Source of the DNA: Dreissena polymorpha
Taxonomy: Eukaryota > Mollusca > Bivalvia > Myida > Dreissenidae
Length of the DNA stretch: 64,000 nt
NCBI RefSeq assembly: GCF_020536995.1
Contig: NC_068366.1
Span: 31,830,982-31,894,981 of the forward strand
Direction: 5' to 3'
Shown: positions 1-13,700 of the stretch, piece after piece
Layout: every line of letters starts with the position of its first letter
Numbering within the stretch: position 1 is the stretch's first letter
Translations under genes and position numbers: made by a program
Notes under the pieces: model-generated
Databases searched by the model: none
Seen by the model: only the letters and a program-made list of their open reading frames with translations
What the model was told of the DNA's origin: nothing

Positions 1-973
1 TAATCTATTATTTAATATTTTGGTAAATAATTTTCCTAGTGTGCTGAGAAGTGTAATACCTCGATAATTATTGACATCGTTAACACTGTCCTTCTTGTGT
101 AAGGGAATCACGAGACCATCTGACCATGCCGTAGGGAAATACCCTAACGTAAATATTTTATTAAATAGCGCATGTAAATACGGCGTAAGTATAATTTTTC
201 CGTGTATAAAAAATTCATTTAAATATAAATCAGGGCCTGCACTCTTGTTCGGGCTAATTTCGGAAATTGCCTTGTTAATTTCTTGTATTGGTATGGAATA
301 TTTAATTCCTCAAACATAGTTCATAGCTTTCAACAAAGTGCACAACGTTTTCATCAGGTGAACAAAACATGCTATCTGGGTTGTTTATACTTTTAAAATA
401 ACTCGCAAATACCCCCATGGTTATATTTGATGTTTGTAAACCAGCTGACTGTTTTAGCATTTTCCAATACAATTTTGCATTTTTAAACCTAGCCTCTAGC
501 AATTTTTTTGTTTGATTATTATCAAATTTAAATTTAGCTTGCGTAATACAATTCTTATATTCAGTCCTACTGTTAATTAAAAACGACCTATATTCATCTG
601 TTTTATTTTTTCTATATAAATTTGAATGATGATAAAAGGTCGATCTTTTTTCAGAGCATTCAGAAGTAAACCATCTATTTTTACGACTTGAACCCCCATA
701 ATTTGCATTTTGTATTTTCAATTTCCGTCTGAATAACGGTGACACAACTTGATCAATAATACCACTAAATTGTGAAATACATAAATCTATATCATTTACA
801 GAACTGCAACTACTAACATCATTTTGCCATGCATTAATTTGATCAATAACATAAGCAGATGACAATACTTCTGTGTAACTATCCTTATTTACACTATTCC
901 AAACATATTTATATGACTGATTCTGTTCAACTTTTACAAATGAACTACTATTATTACAAAAAACATAATACAA
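1..973 (-). mobile_element. non-LTR retrotransposon (LINE) fragment, continues past window start
   Basis: On the minus strand, 973 down to 302 encodes 223 residues that read as the linker between the endonuclease and reverse transcriptase of a LINE; the stretch with YKNCITQAKFKFDNNQTKK and YWKMLKQSAG is typical. From about 290 to 1 another minus-strand frame gives the start of the RT domain, with NKSAGPDLYLNEFF, FPTAWSDGLVIPLHKK and NNYRGITLLSTLGKLFTKIL. The two parts are in different frames, so there is at least one frameshift near 300. The upstream endonuclease is not recognisable beyond 973, so the copy is 5'-truncated or decayed there. The clade cannot be fixed by eye. It is a dead copy, at least in the part visible. 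Confidence 0.85.
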
Positions 974-3900
974 ACCAAACCGATGGTTGTTTCAATGCTC
1001 AAAGATTGAAATCAAAACAATCAACATACAATTTGCAACGTACATTAACATGTTTTGACATTTCGAACGCACACATTTAATGCAAAAATAAACATCACAT
1101 AAATATTTTCAATACTAGTAGCTACATACATACCGAATACATAAATGTTCTTTAAAACACATTTCTGTTTTGGTCAGATCTACAAAAGGTTTTTAGTATT
1201 CTTAAAAGGGACTTTTAAAATGTACACAGTTTTACGGTGAGCTGTTGCAGTCGATGTGATACGATGTGATCGTCACACTAAACCTCTAAATCTTAACACA
1301 ATATAAAGAAAAGTGAACAACTATATAAGATCGGCGGAGTCGTTTATTTAGTATATTATGACATACTATTGCAGTAAAGTAAATCGTTAACGTCGGTTTT
1401 ACAAAATTGCTATTGCGTCAGTGCTGCTAAATTAACATACCATCGCTGTTTATACCCATCCGCGCGCCAACAAACAAATGTAACACAACATTGTAGTGTG
1501 TTTCTTTTAAATTAAAGAAAATGCGTCTAAACACATGCTACTGTTGATTGATGATCTGGGATATCTCCTTCACACACATTTATTCTTACTAAGGCGTTTG
1601 TGCAAAATCGCATTTACCGTGCAATAGTACATTTTAATAATTCCAATTTTTATGTAAACGCAGGAATGCATTTTTTTATTTAGCTTTCTTCTGTTTAACT
1701 CCTAACTTGTTTAAGTTCAACAGCAATTAATCTACCATTAAAAGAAATATCGTAGTTAAATAGTATAGTCTTGTTTGATAAGATCAATGAATTACATAAA
1801 CTACCTTTAAAAGTAGAAAGAAAACAAAGGGTCATTTTAACGTTTGAAATAATGTCAACACATTCAAAACTTTTCATCCAGAACGTTAAATTTCGAAGAA
1901 GACACATTCGCACACACATTATTTAGCATTTTTTTCTATTCTCTTAACAAAAAGCAACGTTTTCTACCATTTGTATTTTTACCACCAGGTTTCAATTGCT
2001 TAAAAGCAATTAATTTGCACGGACGAGGTACTAAATAACACTTTATCCGTTATTAATGTGACATGATCTTGTAAATAATTTGATGGTTAAACATGATTTC
2101 TTATACACTTGCGTTGTATGTTTAAGGGGCATTGCAAGAAACCCAAAGCAATTAGGGATGATGTTAATAACCAAGAATGGTCGATAAGTGATGTCTTTAT
2201 TAACAGTTTGAAGCACAGGAGCTATGAGAATGTTCAATTAGACATATGAATGGAAAATACATTTAACTTGTGTTTTTTCATTGCCAAAATATCGCTGGAA
2301 GCTACAAATTCAAAGATTTGTAAGCATCAATTTTTTATTAATTTATTTTTATCACAGTGGTTATAACCATAATGTGCATGGTTATATTATCACACAATCA
2401 ACAATGCAAGATTATATTATTTAAAACTAAACGATAATTTCGAGGGGACTCTTTTCCCTTTTCGAAAGAAAATGCTCATAATTTACGCTTAGATGTAACT
2501 TGAATCATCCCTTAAATTGCCTGCTCCGTCGCGGTATATGTAATCAGAGAATTTGAGACACATCTGGCTGTTGTAATTGTCACAATAAACAACTTCTCTA
2601 CACGTTTCTTCTCTTTCTCTCTTCTATTAATGTTCCTAATGGAAATTAATAGGGTGGTTATTTACCTTAATGAAAACTGAGTTACATGATAAATTCCTGA
2701 ATTGAGCGCAATGCCAATACAAGCTACATGCATTAAGTCATTTTTTATAAATTAGTTTTTGGTTTAAAATTTATTCAGGTCATTCTATGAACATGTATTA
2801 ATATGATATAGTTTCCACTAGCAAGATGATACGAAAAGTAATTTGATGCGTGCTACAATGTAATTATGCCTTGAGTTTATTGAAGCTGATGAAGGAGTCA
2901 AGTATTGGTGAAAAAGCCTATTAATTCAAGATTGTGCTATAGAAACTTTATATAGCAAAGTATCGTAAAACGTCCCATTATAAAATCCATTCGTTGCAGC
3001 AGTATCTGTATCATTTTAACATTCAGTAGTATGTGAATGGTATACACAGTTGCATGATTGCTTCATGTAAAACTGCATTAAGTGTAATAGTATTTCAGTA
3101 ACCGTCAACTGACATTCAAGACTGCAGACATTAATTGTATTAATCACTTGCAATATTCATACCGAATTGTGTGACCATATATTATATACTTAAGTCATTT
3201 ATTTTCTTTTTTAATGTATACAGATGGAATTTTTATAAAGGCGCTGTGAATAATATAGTGATTAGTGTATACCAAGTTCCGTGAAAGCATCCAAATTATA
3301 TGTAGTTTTTGATAAATTGCAATTTTAAGTTTTGGTCTATTTAAAATAACGGAGACAGTACATTTGTACTTTGATAAAAATTAAAGATTGTGCTTACTCC
3401 TAACATTGTCCGTAAGAAGTATTACCTTCAGTAAACTTGATAGAATCGCGAGATCTAGTTTGCGGACTGACGGACTGACGGATGGACGGACAAACATACA
3501 TGAAAGACGAAGGATAAACATATATCGACATCCGGTAAAACTGGTTAAAAAATATTGAATACGTATGCAATTTGATAATATTAAGTTTCTGGGTTATTTA
3601 ATTATTTAATGCTTAATGAAAAATTAATTAAATAAAATGCTGTCCTCGAAATGTTTTTTTCAATATAGCACTTATGTGTGTCACTTCAATACGCCAAATA
3701 ATTGATTCGTGTTTTGACTCCGTCCGTTCGTCTGTCTGTTATGTTTTAATAATTGTTCTGCAATATTTATTTGTAAAGCAAATCTTGATGTCACATTTCT
3801 CCGGTGCATATTAATAACAACTTTATATGTATACGTATTAATTTTGTTAACAAACATTATAGCATCGTCACTTAATCGACCTGTAAGTGATTATCCTAAA

Positions 3901-6463
3901 TATGAATGTGATTGCGAATTAATCGCGGTGTTTTATCGCGATGACGTTGTTTACACTTAACGCCTTTAAAAAATATTGATACAAAAAAAAATGTCTGAAC
4001 ATTGCACATTCTAACAGAGAAAGGTGTACATTCAATAACTGTCTCGATAAAAAAATAAATTAAAAAAAACTATTTAATAAAGTTGAAATATTGTTCAGCT
4101 TTCAACTTTTACTTTGTAACACAGAGGCTGTGTGGGATTTGCTCAATAAAACAATATTACCTTTTAGCTTTAAAAAAAAACTTGATAAAGATAAGAAAAT
4201 ATATTAACGTTTGAAGTACTCTTTGATCAGATCGGAAACATTCATGATTCATAAATAGGCCGGATCATAGAAATCATTGCAGGATTCACGTGAAAAAATA
4301 TAAGGACTACCACCGATCATGGATGTCTCAGTATATAAATAAACAACAAAAGGTCATTTTAGGTAATGAATGTTATAGTTTGTTTGATACGCAGACTTTC
4401 ACGTAATTTTGACCTTTCTAGCGAAACCTGTTACGTCGCACTATTCATTACACATGGAGAGAAAGCCTCAACAAAGTTTTTGTATGGGTGTAAAGTATTA
4501 TGGTAGAATCAACGGAAGGTTGTTATTTGTGCAAATTGTGATTGTAATAAAACAGACGATCAATGTTGAAACTGCAAACTGATTGATAAGAAAGAGTGCT
4601 AAAATTGTGTGCTAACGAAAATAGTGGAAACCACATATTAAATTTTGTTTTCAGCGGTATAATAAAAGTAGACATGACATTGCAATTTACAGTGATAAAT
4701 GAAAGAGTCCCCAAGCAATGTTTCCATGTTTGAGATTGATTTAACCTTTTATATGAAAAATAAGGCCCATAAATGCATGCATGTCGAGGTTATAACAAAT
4801 GCCTTGAAACAGAATCCATTACGTTATTTGCTCAGCCTTGAAATCAAAACGCTTCCTGATAAACAGACTAAAACAATAAAAAACTTTTGAACGTTGGGAC
4901 TCGAAAATTATATATTATCTCAATTATATATTTTAAACCAGATGTACGAAATGCGTAATCAACAAATCACTTAAATATGCCAAGGTATTAAATAGCGCAT
5001 TCAACGCCGTTAAATTATTAACTCTTATACACTGTAGAAAATGACGGATTATTTCACCTTTTTATGTTATCCACCACCCAACCCGACTGAACGAAGCTCA
5101 ATCTTCAATAAAATGTATTTTGAACATACTGCCAAGCTTTTTCGGCTTAATTTGCAGATCAAAAACGCATCATCAAAATAAAAATATTTAGCCAGTTGAA
5201 GTTTTTGATCATTTACAGTCAGTTGCTGAAAAATCAGAAAAATATAACACTGACTCTTACAAGTAACTTGATGGTTTTCTCCGTATGGTATGTCCCCGGA
5301 CCGCCCTTAACTGTATTGTATATTTTGTGCATCTGGTAAGTTCTGCTATGATTGCAGTTGCATGAGAGAAACGCGCTTTAAAAACATGCTTATAATAATA
5401 TCGTTTAACCAAACGATAATAAACAAAAAGATTTTTGATAAAAAGAGGATTCAACATTAGCGATTATGTAACCATTAGAGCGAACTATCGTGTCAACCAG
5501 ATCCTGAAACTAGCTTCGGTGGTGAACACTACAGGTTAAGTAATACAGTCGAGTAACTACATGTATGTAAGCGGTCATAACAGTTGTTTGCACCAATACA
5601 ATATATTGATCCTCCCAAAATATATTTCTTCTTATTTCCACGCAGTTTTATTTTATGACTTACCCCTACCTAGAGGCCATTTCTAATGAAAATAAACAGC
5701 TAAATCACAAAATAAGCCATACTCTACAACAAAATAAAACATACGTTTAAGCGAACTTGTCCTTGTTGTCGCTTTCTAAATTAGTATCTGTACCATGCAG
5801 AGTATTCAAATTAAGACACGTCTTTCTTACATCGGAATCGAACCATTTACACCAGGATGATATTTAATTGTGTTATTACTGAACCTTTGACAACTACGAC
5901 GATTATTCTGTAGTTTTAAATTAGAAGTTTATAAACAACCCTCTACTTTGTTGTAATTCCAAAGCGATGGGCATGTGACCGTACCTTTTATTACTGGCAT
6001 ATTTTGGAGTCTAATCTATTTTGCATAATTTGATACTTTTCGTAAAATCGAATCGGCGTTGATGAGAATAACAAGTAGGAAAATGAAGTTTAATTTTCTG
6101 TCCGAATTGCTTCAAATGCCATTTGTTAACAGTTGATCAGAGAATGAAAAATCTTCAATATTGTTTTCGAAATGTTCAACCAGGATATCTCATGGTGATC
6201 TTTTTGGATTTTGTAATTTTGACTTTGATGGATTTTGTACTCCGATTAATCCGTATGTCAATAGTGAAATGTGAAGATAATTGAATATCGTCTTAATTCG
6301 TTTATATAAAGTTTACCTAACCTTTCATTTCACTGGGAAATTTGTAAAGTATGATACATGGATAAATAAGGCTACTGCAAATATTATCAATCGCTGTTCA
6401 TTGTATAAGCTTTTTCGCAAGCTAACATCTGACAATCGCATTAAAATATTTATAATAATATAA
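974..6463. other. gene-free AT-rich stretch
   Basis: I see no supportable gene. Open frames are all under 75 codons, overlap on both strands and resemble nothing. A short run of GGAC/GACGG-type repeats lies at 3463-3493 and a CCGTCCGT/GTCTGTCTG run at 3719-3739. They are roughly inverted relative to each other, about 230 bp apart, and could be the worn ends of a small mobile element. Poly-A/T tracts are frequent. Confidence 0.5.
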
Positions 6464-6498
6464 TATAATGTAATAATAATATAATATAATATAATATA
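6464..6498. repeat. ATAAT-type microsatellite, left part
   Basis: An imperfect ATAAT/TATAA microsatellite. The same repeat resumes at 7398, so the element at 6499-7397 has inserted into it and split it. Confidence 0.85.
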
Positions 6499-7397
6499 CC
6501 GTAAGTACTCTATGTTTTCGGACACTTAAATATTTTTATTCGTGTCCGAAAACTTAAATACGAAAAATATTAACAAAATACAGGTGTCCGAAAACTTAGA
6601 GTCGAAAATGGAAGTGTCCGAAAATAGCGTCAATAGTATCAACGACTACCGGTAATAGCACGCGCTTGTAAAATACCATGCCATATAGTATAAATTACAG
6701 TTATACATATTTGCACTGCATTTTAAATAATTGTAAATGCTTAATTTATTTGACAGAAAGTTATTTCAAGGTTGTTTTTTGACCAACGAGTTCAAAAATG
6801 AGCATGTGATGTACCGATACACGCTTGTATGAACCTGTAATTAACGCAATAAAAAAAGCAAACTATGAATTCTTTGTTTGTTCATTTCCGATAGTTGTTG
6901 TGTAAAACCTTCCATTGTTCGTAAAACTTGTAATAGGGTGCATCACAATTTGAAACATTTAGTATTTGTCACAGTTATTTTACGGAGAAGGGGTAGTACC
7001 ATTGCGGTAGATAATTGAACTGTTAATTGGCACTACCCCTGGTAATTGTCATAACGCTTATGCTATCGGGCGAAACCATTGTTTAATACCGGTTTACGAG
7101 GTTATTTACCCAATAACGCAAATGTAATGGTCCATTGCCCTCAGGCATGCACCCGCAATGTTTTATGATGTTAATCTGGTTGTAAAACCCCATGATCGAA
7201 GTGTCATTAGATATCGAAAACAGGTTCGAAATTTGGTAAAATAGCGCTGTAAAATATACTGTCCGAAAACTTAGAGACATAAATAACGGACGAAAACTCG
7301 TGTGTCCGAAAATAAAGAGTCACAAAAAATAATTATTTTTGCTAAAAAAGGGGGTGTCCGAAAACTTAGAGTGTCCGAAAACATAGAGTAATTACGG
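6499..7397. mobile_element. MITE, TA target site, GTGTCCGAAAAC subterminal repeats
   Basis: The ends are inverted repeats starting CCGTAA(G/T)TACTCTATG and continuing TTTTCGGACACT, matching at 27 of 29 positions. A TA lies outside each end (6497-6498 and 7398-7399), as in Tc1/mariner/pogo-type elements. The 12-base motif GTGTCCGAAAAC or a close variant recurs about nine times, all within about 130 bp of one end or the other, which looks like an array of transposase binding sites. No coding sequence of any length is inside. The centre holds a small inverted repeat (GGGGTAGTACC about 6990, complementary GCACTACCCC about 7030). The superfamily is inferred from the TA target only. Confidence 0.85.
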
Positions 7398-7436
7398 TAA
7401 TATGATATAATATAATATAATATAATATAATAATGT
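7398..7436. repeat. ATAAT-type microsatellite, right part
   Basis: Continuation of the microsatellite of 6464-6498 on the far side of the MITE. Confidence 0.8.
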
Positions 7437-8294
7437 ATATGTTGAAAGTTTTAATAAGATGATTTCTATAAACACGACGGCGAGTCAAACTTATCGAATA
7501 GGTTAATACAAGCGTACATTAAGTATAAATGTTTAAACCCTTCGCACTAATTGCTTTCAAACATAACACAACTTAATGTATTTTTAACAGACAAAACAGG
7601 GTTAATTTAAATAAAAGTATTTTCGTTCATAAAAAGAACATTATACTTACATTTCAAGTGAAAGTAAAGGTGTAGCGTTATATGTACCAAGTAAACCATA
7701 CGCAAACTTAACAGGGAAATTAATGTCGGCGAATTTCGTTTGAAATGCCATGCGAATGTCGTAATGTAGAAAAGTATGTGGTTGATGATATAATTACTTC
7801 TTGATTAGATGGTTAACAAAAAATGGCATGTAGATGTATTTTTGCTGTAAAAATAATGAATATGTTGATTACGTTAAGCCGTTTTTGTGATGTATGAACT
7901 TAGTGGAGCAGAATTTGTGCACTAATTTATCGAGAATGCATAACGTTCAGTATCCCTTAAGAAATCACTTAATCCTTCTATCGCATGATGTGTAGTAAGT
8001 TGAACTTTTAAAAAGAAAATTATGCAAGTATACGTTTATTTTGTTAAATTTATATTTGAAAGCGATAACGTATTCCAAACAAAACGAGTGTTAGATTGTT
8101 ACTGAATAGGCAACACAAACGAAAGGTGTACATCAAGTGACGCAGTACTGCCATTTCCTTTACAGTTGGGATCATTCAAATTGTGTTTTTTTTCAAAGTT
8201 GATGGAAACAATTTTTGACATGTTGCCCTTGCATCTGTTGCAAAGGAAGGCAAACGTACAGGCTGATTCCATGTATGAATGAAGTATCTCTTTT
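7437..8294. other. gene-free stretch
   Basis: No supportable gene, RNA or repeat was seen here. Confidence 0.5.
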
Positions 8295-8405
8295 TAGCTC
8301 ACATGAGCACAATGTTGCCATGGAGAGCTTTTGTGATATTTTTTTGTCTGTCTTTGATCGGAAGCCGTTCGCCCCCGTCTTCCACCGAGCGACGTCAATA
8401 CTTAC
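8295..8405 (+). repeat. degraded mollusc interspersed repeat (TTAGCTCACATGAGC type)
   Basis: TTAGCTCACATGAGCACAAT followed by GAGCTTTTGTGAT and TTTTTGTCTGTC resembles a very common molluscan repeat that begins with a short hairpin (GCTCACATGAGC) and runs into GTCCGTC-rich sequence. The match comes from memory of the family. No terminal repeats or target duplication could be identified, so this is a truncated copy. Confidence 0.5.
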
Positions 8406-9387
8406 CTTATGAATTCTCTAGATTCCTCATTTATTGCTAAATCTTCGTGAATATTTGTCAGTTTATTTGTCATCAAAACTTGTTTGCATGGCGTTTAAAA
8501 CGAGGTCATTAAGTGAAATTTAAGAAAGCGATTGTGAAGCCACATGTTTGCAAATGGTTTTAAATTGTTTAGAACATTTATTGAAATGGTATCTGACTGA
8601 GTAAGACAATGGACATTTATTATTATTTGAATTATAATAATATTTTTATAAAGAGTATACTGCATATAGTGTTTAAACAAAGCTTCGGAATTAAAGTCTA
8701 AAAATGCTTAATGCCATGGCACATTCTTTCAAAACAGTGCAACTGTTTTGGTAACAATAAGTTCTGATCACTGATGTTTTTATAATGTATGTGTAAGAGT
8801 GCCGTCATAAGCATAACAATGGATACCGTCCACATTTTCAGAGATTCTTTTAATTTTAAATGGGCCTCACTGGTAGGAAACACACTCATGTTGATCATGG
8901 TGCGTATTGATTAAAAACATATTTATCATGACATTTTGTTTACAAGAACTGGTCGCTGCGACATGTAAAATACATTACTGGATTATGATTATTTAGATTC
9001 CATATACGTAAGCAATATGCAAACGTCTTGTGTGCTGTTAACATTTTCAATTGCAAACAATGTGTGGACACAACGACTGACTACGTGTTCAGTAGAAATT
9101 ATAATATCGACAGCTGATGTCTGTATTGAATGCATTAACTGCAAACAGCAATTCTTAAAAACTGTTCTAGTAAAATGATGTATGACCTGATTTAAAATTG
9201 GTTTATATTAAATTACTTTGCATGGAAGTTCAGAGTCGGCAACACCAGTTGAATCATTTTTATGTTAAGTGTCGTGTTGTGTGTATTGTATTGTATATTC
9301 AAGTGGTCATTTGCATTCAATATAAGGCTAGTGGATTTTAGAACCATTTCTCTTCTGAAAATATTTGTGTTTTATCATTTCTGTATC
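8406..9387. other. gene-free stretch
   Basis: Only short overlapping frames on the minus strand with no recognisable content. Confidence 0.5.
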
Positions 9388-9880
9388 AAAGGGGCATTTT
9401 TACGTTTTGGTAAATTAAAAAAATAAAAAACATTTTATTCAGAATCGCAAAGCTTCTTTGTGGTTATGATATTTGTGAGGAAACAGTAATACTGAATATT
9501 TTCCATTCTCTAAAATGTCCATCTATGCATCTTTTGACGATTTAAAAGCCTGAAAATTATAAAGCGTTGCAAGGCGAAACTATTGAATAATTTGGAGAGT
9601 TCTGTTGTTGTCTTTATATTTGGGAATACTTCGAGGATTGCTTATAAAAAGTATAAAAATACAGCAATATCATCGTATGAGCACGGATGGCCGAGTGGTC
9701 GTAGCGGTAGGCTTTTACTCCAGGGGTCAGTGGTTCGAGACCAGTTGAGGGTGTTTTTTTTATTTAATTTTATTCTTGTTTTTTACAGGAGCTTTTAGAT
9801 CAAATGTTTACATTGATCAATATAAAGCATTTAATGACAAACTTCAAATGCATGCAAAAATCTGTGAAAAGGCCCCTTTA
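9388..9880 (+). mobile_element. non-autonomous element with AAAGGGGC/GCCCCTTT ends carrying a tRNA-like segment
   Basis: The left end reads AAAGGGGCATTTTT and the right end AAAAGGCCCCTTTA, a short inverted repeat. Inside are an AT-rich left part, a tRNA-like segment at 9681-9753, a T-run, and a right part about 120 bp long. The whole resembles a bivalve SINE/MITE-like repeat I recognise in general form. The mixture of a Pol III promoter and inverted ends is unusual: SINEs normally have a tRNA head at the 5' end and no inverted ends. No clear target duplication is visible. Confidence 0.6.
9681..9753 (+). other. tRNA-like pseudogene segment (Leu/Ser-like) inside the element
   Basis: TGGCCGAGTGG fits the A box and GGTTCGAGACC the B box of a Pol III tRNA promoter, about 40 bp apart. 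The acceptor stem does not pair well (GCACGGA against a 3' end GAGGGTG) and no convincing anticodon arm is present. It is therefore a tRNA-derived promoter and not a working tRNA gene. Confidence 0.6.
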
Positions 9881-10499
9881 AGCCACTGGTTCCCAAAGAA
9901 GTCAAACAACAAGTGGTTCGCATCAAAGTCTTACGAATGGTTCGCATCGATATTCTGTTCAAACACGACGTAATCTACTGCCATCCACTTTCCATTATTA
10001 TATTTTGATTAGAAAATAGGCCCTATTTCATTTATTTTTACTTTTTTTGTCAATATATTCATATTATTTTATTTTTTGATTTTTTTTTGTAAAATAATAA
10101 CGTCATCATTTATTAGTTAGCGCATTTGTATGCGTAAAGCACAGTTCTAATTAACCGATATTAAATATTGACTCGGGGCTAATTAAAATAAATCGAACAT
10201 AAGAAATGAGGTTTCTCTCTTAGTATGTGGTTTTATATACAAACTCCATGTACACATGATGAAATACCTTTTCATAAAAGATTATTAATTTGAATCGCTT
10301 AAAACATTTTATTGTTTATAAGTTAAATAGCCAAAGAGTATTTACTATCACTTGTTCAACAGTTTTTATCTCACACTCGCACTATAGTCAATTTAAACAG
10401 TATAAACTTAAGGCTCTTAATGGATAATTTATGAAATATATATGATTTTTTGTACCACGTTTTTATAGCGCCCTTTTCATACAGTATGTGCGTTCAGAG
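9881..10499. other. gene-free stretch
   Basis: AT-rich sequence with poly-T runs around 10020-10090; nothing supportable. Confidence 0.5.
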
Positions 10500-10745
10500 G
10501 TGCTTCACATTTTTCCCCTGATCACTGGGTCATAAGTCGTCCGTTAACATCTTGGTGCAGTATGCAGCCACGGCACATTGGCTTATTTCCCTCACAGGTA
10601 CCCATTTATACACCTGGGTGGAGAGGAGCAGATGTGGGATAAATTTCTTGCTCAGGAAAATTCCAGTGGTCAGGGCGGGATTTGAACCAGGGACCTCTCG
10701 ATCTCTAAGCCAGCGTCCGACCATTAGACCACTGCACCCACAATG
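10500..10745 (-). mobile_element. tRNA-derived SINE
   Basis: Read on the minus strand from about 10742, a tRNA-like head has TGGTCTAATGG as A box (10731-10721) and GGTTCAAATCC as B box (10688-10678). A body follows whose plus-strand text CACCTGGGTGGAGAGGAGCA and TTGCTCAGGAAA resembles a conserved block seen in many invertebrate SINEs. The copy loses recognisable sequence near 10500. The family cannot be named by eye. Confidence 0.65.
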
Positions 10746-13700
10746 TTCAAAATATTAGGATAATGAAACATTATGATCTATCTTTTGAGCACAATGTATT
10801 TCCAAATGATTCCTTCGTTGTTAAAGGGTTAATGCTGCAATTAAAATTATGAAAAATAAGTGACATCACTTATACAGGAAATACTTGAGTGTCCCATAAA
10901 TCGCTTCTTTATGAGCAGTTGAATTCATTTGAATCTGTAAAAAAACAGACGTCTTTTATAATTTGCTAGTTATAGAATGACATTAAGAAAAACCGAAATT
11001 GGTAAAATATACAGCGAATATTAAATCATGACAATGAAAATATTGTAATTGTCCTAAATATTTAATAAAGGATTTCGTATACCTAACATGATGTAAACAA
11101 GATATTGTATTTCAATAGGCACATTATAAATTCCACGTTAGCCACTGAAACCTGTTACAGTTATAATTTATTCCCGAAAGTAAGTTCTTTTAAAATAAAT
11201 TTTACACAAAATTTTGATAAGGAGTAACAAAATTATGTGTTACAAAAGTAATCACAATAATCAGTTTGAATAACTATGTGCGCATAATATATGTATAATG
11301 GCTCTTGTTTACATTATTTGCAAAAACCATTCAGGTTACCGAAACTATAACATCCGAGATTAAATTGGCACAAAGCAAAATATAAAAGCCCTTTTTTGTA
11401 TCTGTCAAAATAGTTTGCTAATATTAGCCCTGTGTTTCTTTCTACAGGTTGTGAATATCGCTCCGTAAAACAATGATCAAAACAAGATATTCTGCTGAAA
11501 GAATTAGACATTAATATTTAATTGTCGTCATTTTAATTTATATAACAGTTAACTATTTAAACAACAACTTCCATCATATAAATGTTTGCACCATTTTGGC
11601 AAAACTGTTCATTATATATGTGTATTATCATACATATGTGCATATCATTGGAGCAATAATATAACATTGATATCTCAACAAACTTATCTGACCTAGTCTT
11701 CACCTCTTTATTTCATCATTCATATCACATTCCTTACCTATGAACACACTAAAAGGCGAGGAATTTGTATCAATCCTAGCAAGCTTAAACTATCTGTTTG
11801 ATATTTATGAATATTGAAGGGCAATAAACCTGAAATAAATTTTGCTGTTTTATGATTAGATAATTGTATGTTTCTATAACCTCAAACATACATTAAAAAA
11901 CATAAATCACAACAAAGTCCCGCATTATTTTATAGCTTTCATTATCGTTCTTTTTTCCGCACAGATATGTTTGAACAATATTGTTATTTGCGTTGAACAG
12001 TATAAGGATATTAATATTTCAATTTTATTTACTAAATTAATTTCATATATAATATTGGACGATAATCTCGTGTGTTTGCTGGTCCGATACAGGGTGAGTC
12101 TTGCCAATACATCTGAAAACTCGGTCAATACGGGAACAAACTCGGCCAATACGATATTCGACCAATCAAACTTAAAGAAAAGCAAATGGACAAATACAAT
12201 TTCAGGATTTGTTATTATACGAAATGTCTATTTAATGTAATGCGTGTTTTTATTTTATGAGTGTATATTTACAATTGTGTAAATTATTTACCTGCAGCAT
12301 AGCGTTCTTACATCATTTGCAAGCGTATAAACGATTAAATCATGAACTTTATTGATGATTCTGAAATGAGAGGTTGCGCTTCGTGTTTTAAACACGCTAC
12401 ACACATTGGGCTAAAACGCGGATAAATATTTGGCCGTTAGCATCCATTAGTTTCAAAAGGTGAGTTTACATAAAATCAAACTATCATATGCTCTCGTTAT
12501 GAAACAGCTACCTTTTTCGTAATTTATTTTCATTTCAGATTTTTGAAAGCACATGGTCAATTTTAAAGACGAATATTTTTTTCCGACAATTGGAATAATG
12601 TATGCAATGCAACTTCTTAAAAATCGTAATTGCGCAAAATTTAGGCACCTAGCAGTACACAAAAGAGTTTCGGCAATGATATTATGACAGTAGCACCGTA
12701 CGGCAATCAACGCATACCACGTTCATCTTTCAATTTAGTCCCCAATGAAATTTTACTGAATGTTGGAAACACGCAAAGGATACAAAAAATAACATAAAAT
12801 ATGTATATTACAATTAAACTATGCTCCTGGATTTGGTTGGCCTCAGCTGCAACATGATTTGTCCGTTACTTGGTCTTTAATAACGAGTGTGTGGGCAATA
12901 ACAGTTGAACACCGATCTAAACATTATGCGGAGTCTAAAATGTGGTGGTTGGTTTGGAAACATTTTGAGTTCGATAATTTTCACAACGCATTGGTATCCC
13001 GACGTGAAAATCAATTTCGGGTATACATATTGTACAAATAAGTTTGGCTTTCAAATGATATATTTTGTCAGCACAATTGTGTTTTGACTAAATTTCAATT
13101 TTCGTCCGCCTGTCCCTAAGCCCGAACTTATACGTTATTTCTCTCTCCAGTATTATCTATATTGTCAAAATATAAATAGGTGTAATAAGTGAAGAGAGAT
13201 AATACAGAAAATTGCATAATTGTCTATTACATATAATATAAATAGAGATGTAACAGGCGTCATAAATATTTAAACATGAAACAACTTATCTTCATATGTT
13301 GTGTCCATTCAAAAAGTCGTCTCCGGCAGAATTGAGAACATCAACACAGACTCATCGATTAAATTTGCAATTGATGTGAAAATACATCGATCAAAAATTT
13401 CGGTTACTGTAACACAACATTGGTATAAAATAACATATCATTCATTGCTATTTATGTATTACAATATATTATTTTGAGTTTCCAGTATCAATTCCAAATA
13501 ACTATAATGAGGAAAGATCGATGTGTTATGCATATTATTAACAGTATACTTAATATTGATTTGACGAGTAGACTCCGAATGAATGGTTATTCCCTGCCTT
13601 AAAGGGGTTATCCATCCAGATGTCAGCGTAATTATTTTCTTTTTTCATTTAAACAGTTTAATGTCATCTTAAATGCATCTTCTAACATAGAACGACAATA

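Noticed and set aside
3455-3740. GGACGGAC-type runs as the ends of a mobile element
   Set aside because: Roughly inverted runs were seen, but no matching terminal repeat or target duplication could be shown.
9681-9753. Possible functional tRNA-Leu/Ser gene
   Set aside because: A and B boxes are present, but acceptor pairing and the anticodon arm fail, and it lies inside a repeat element.
12453-12710. 85-codon minus-strand frame
   Set aside because: No methionine-supported context, no domain; possibly an unrecognised repeat.
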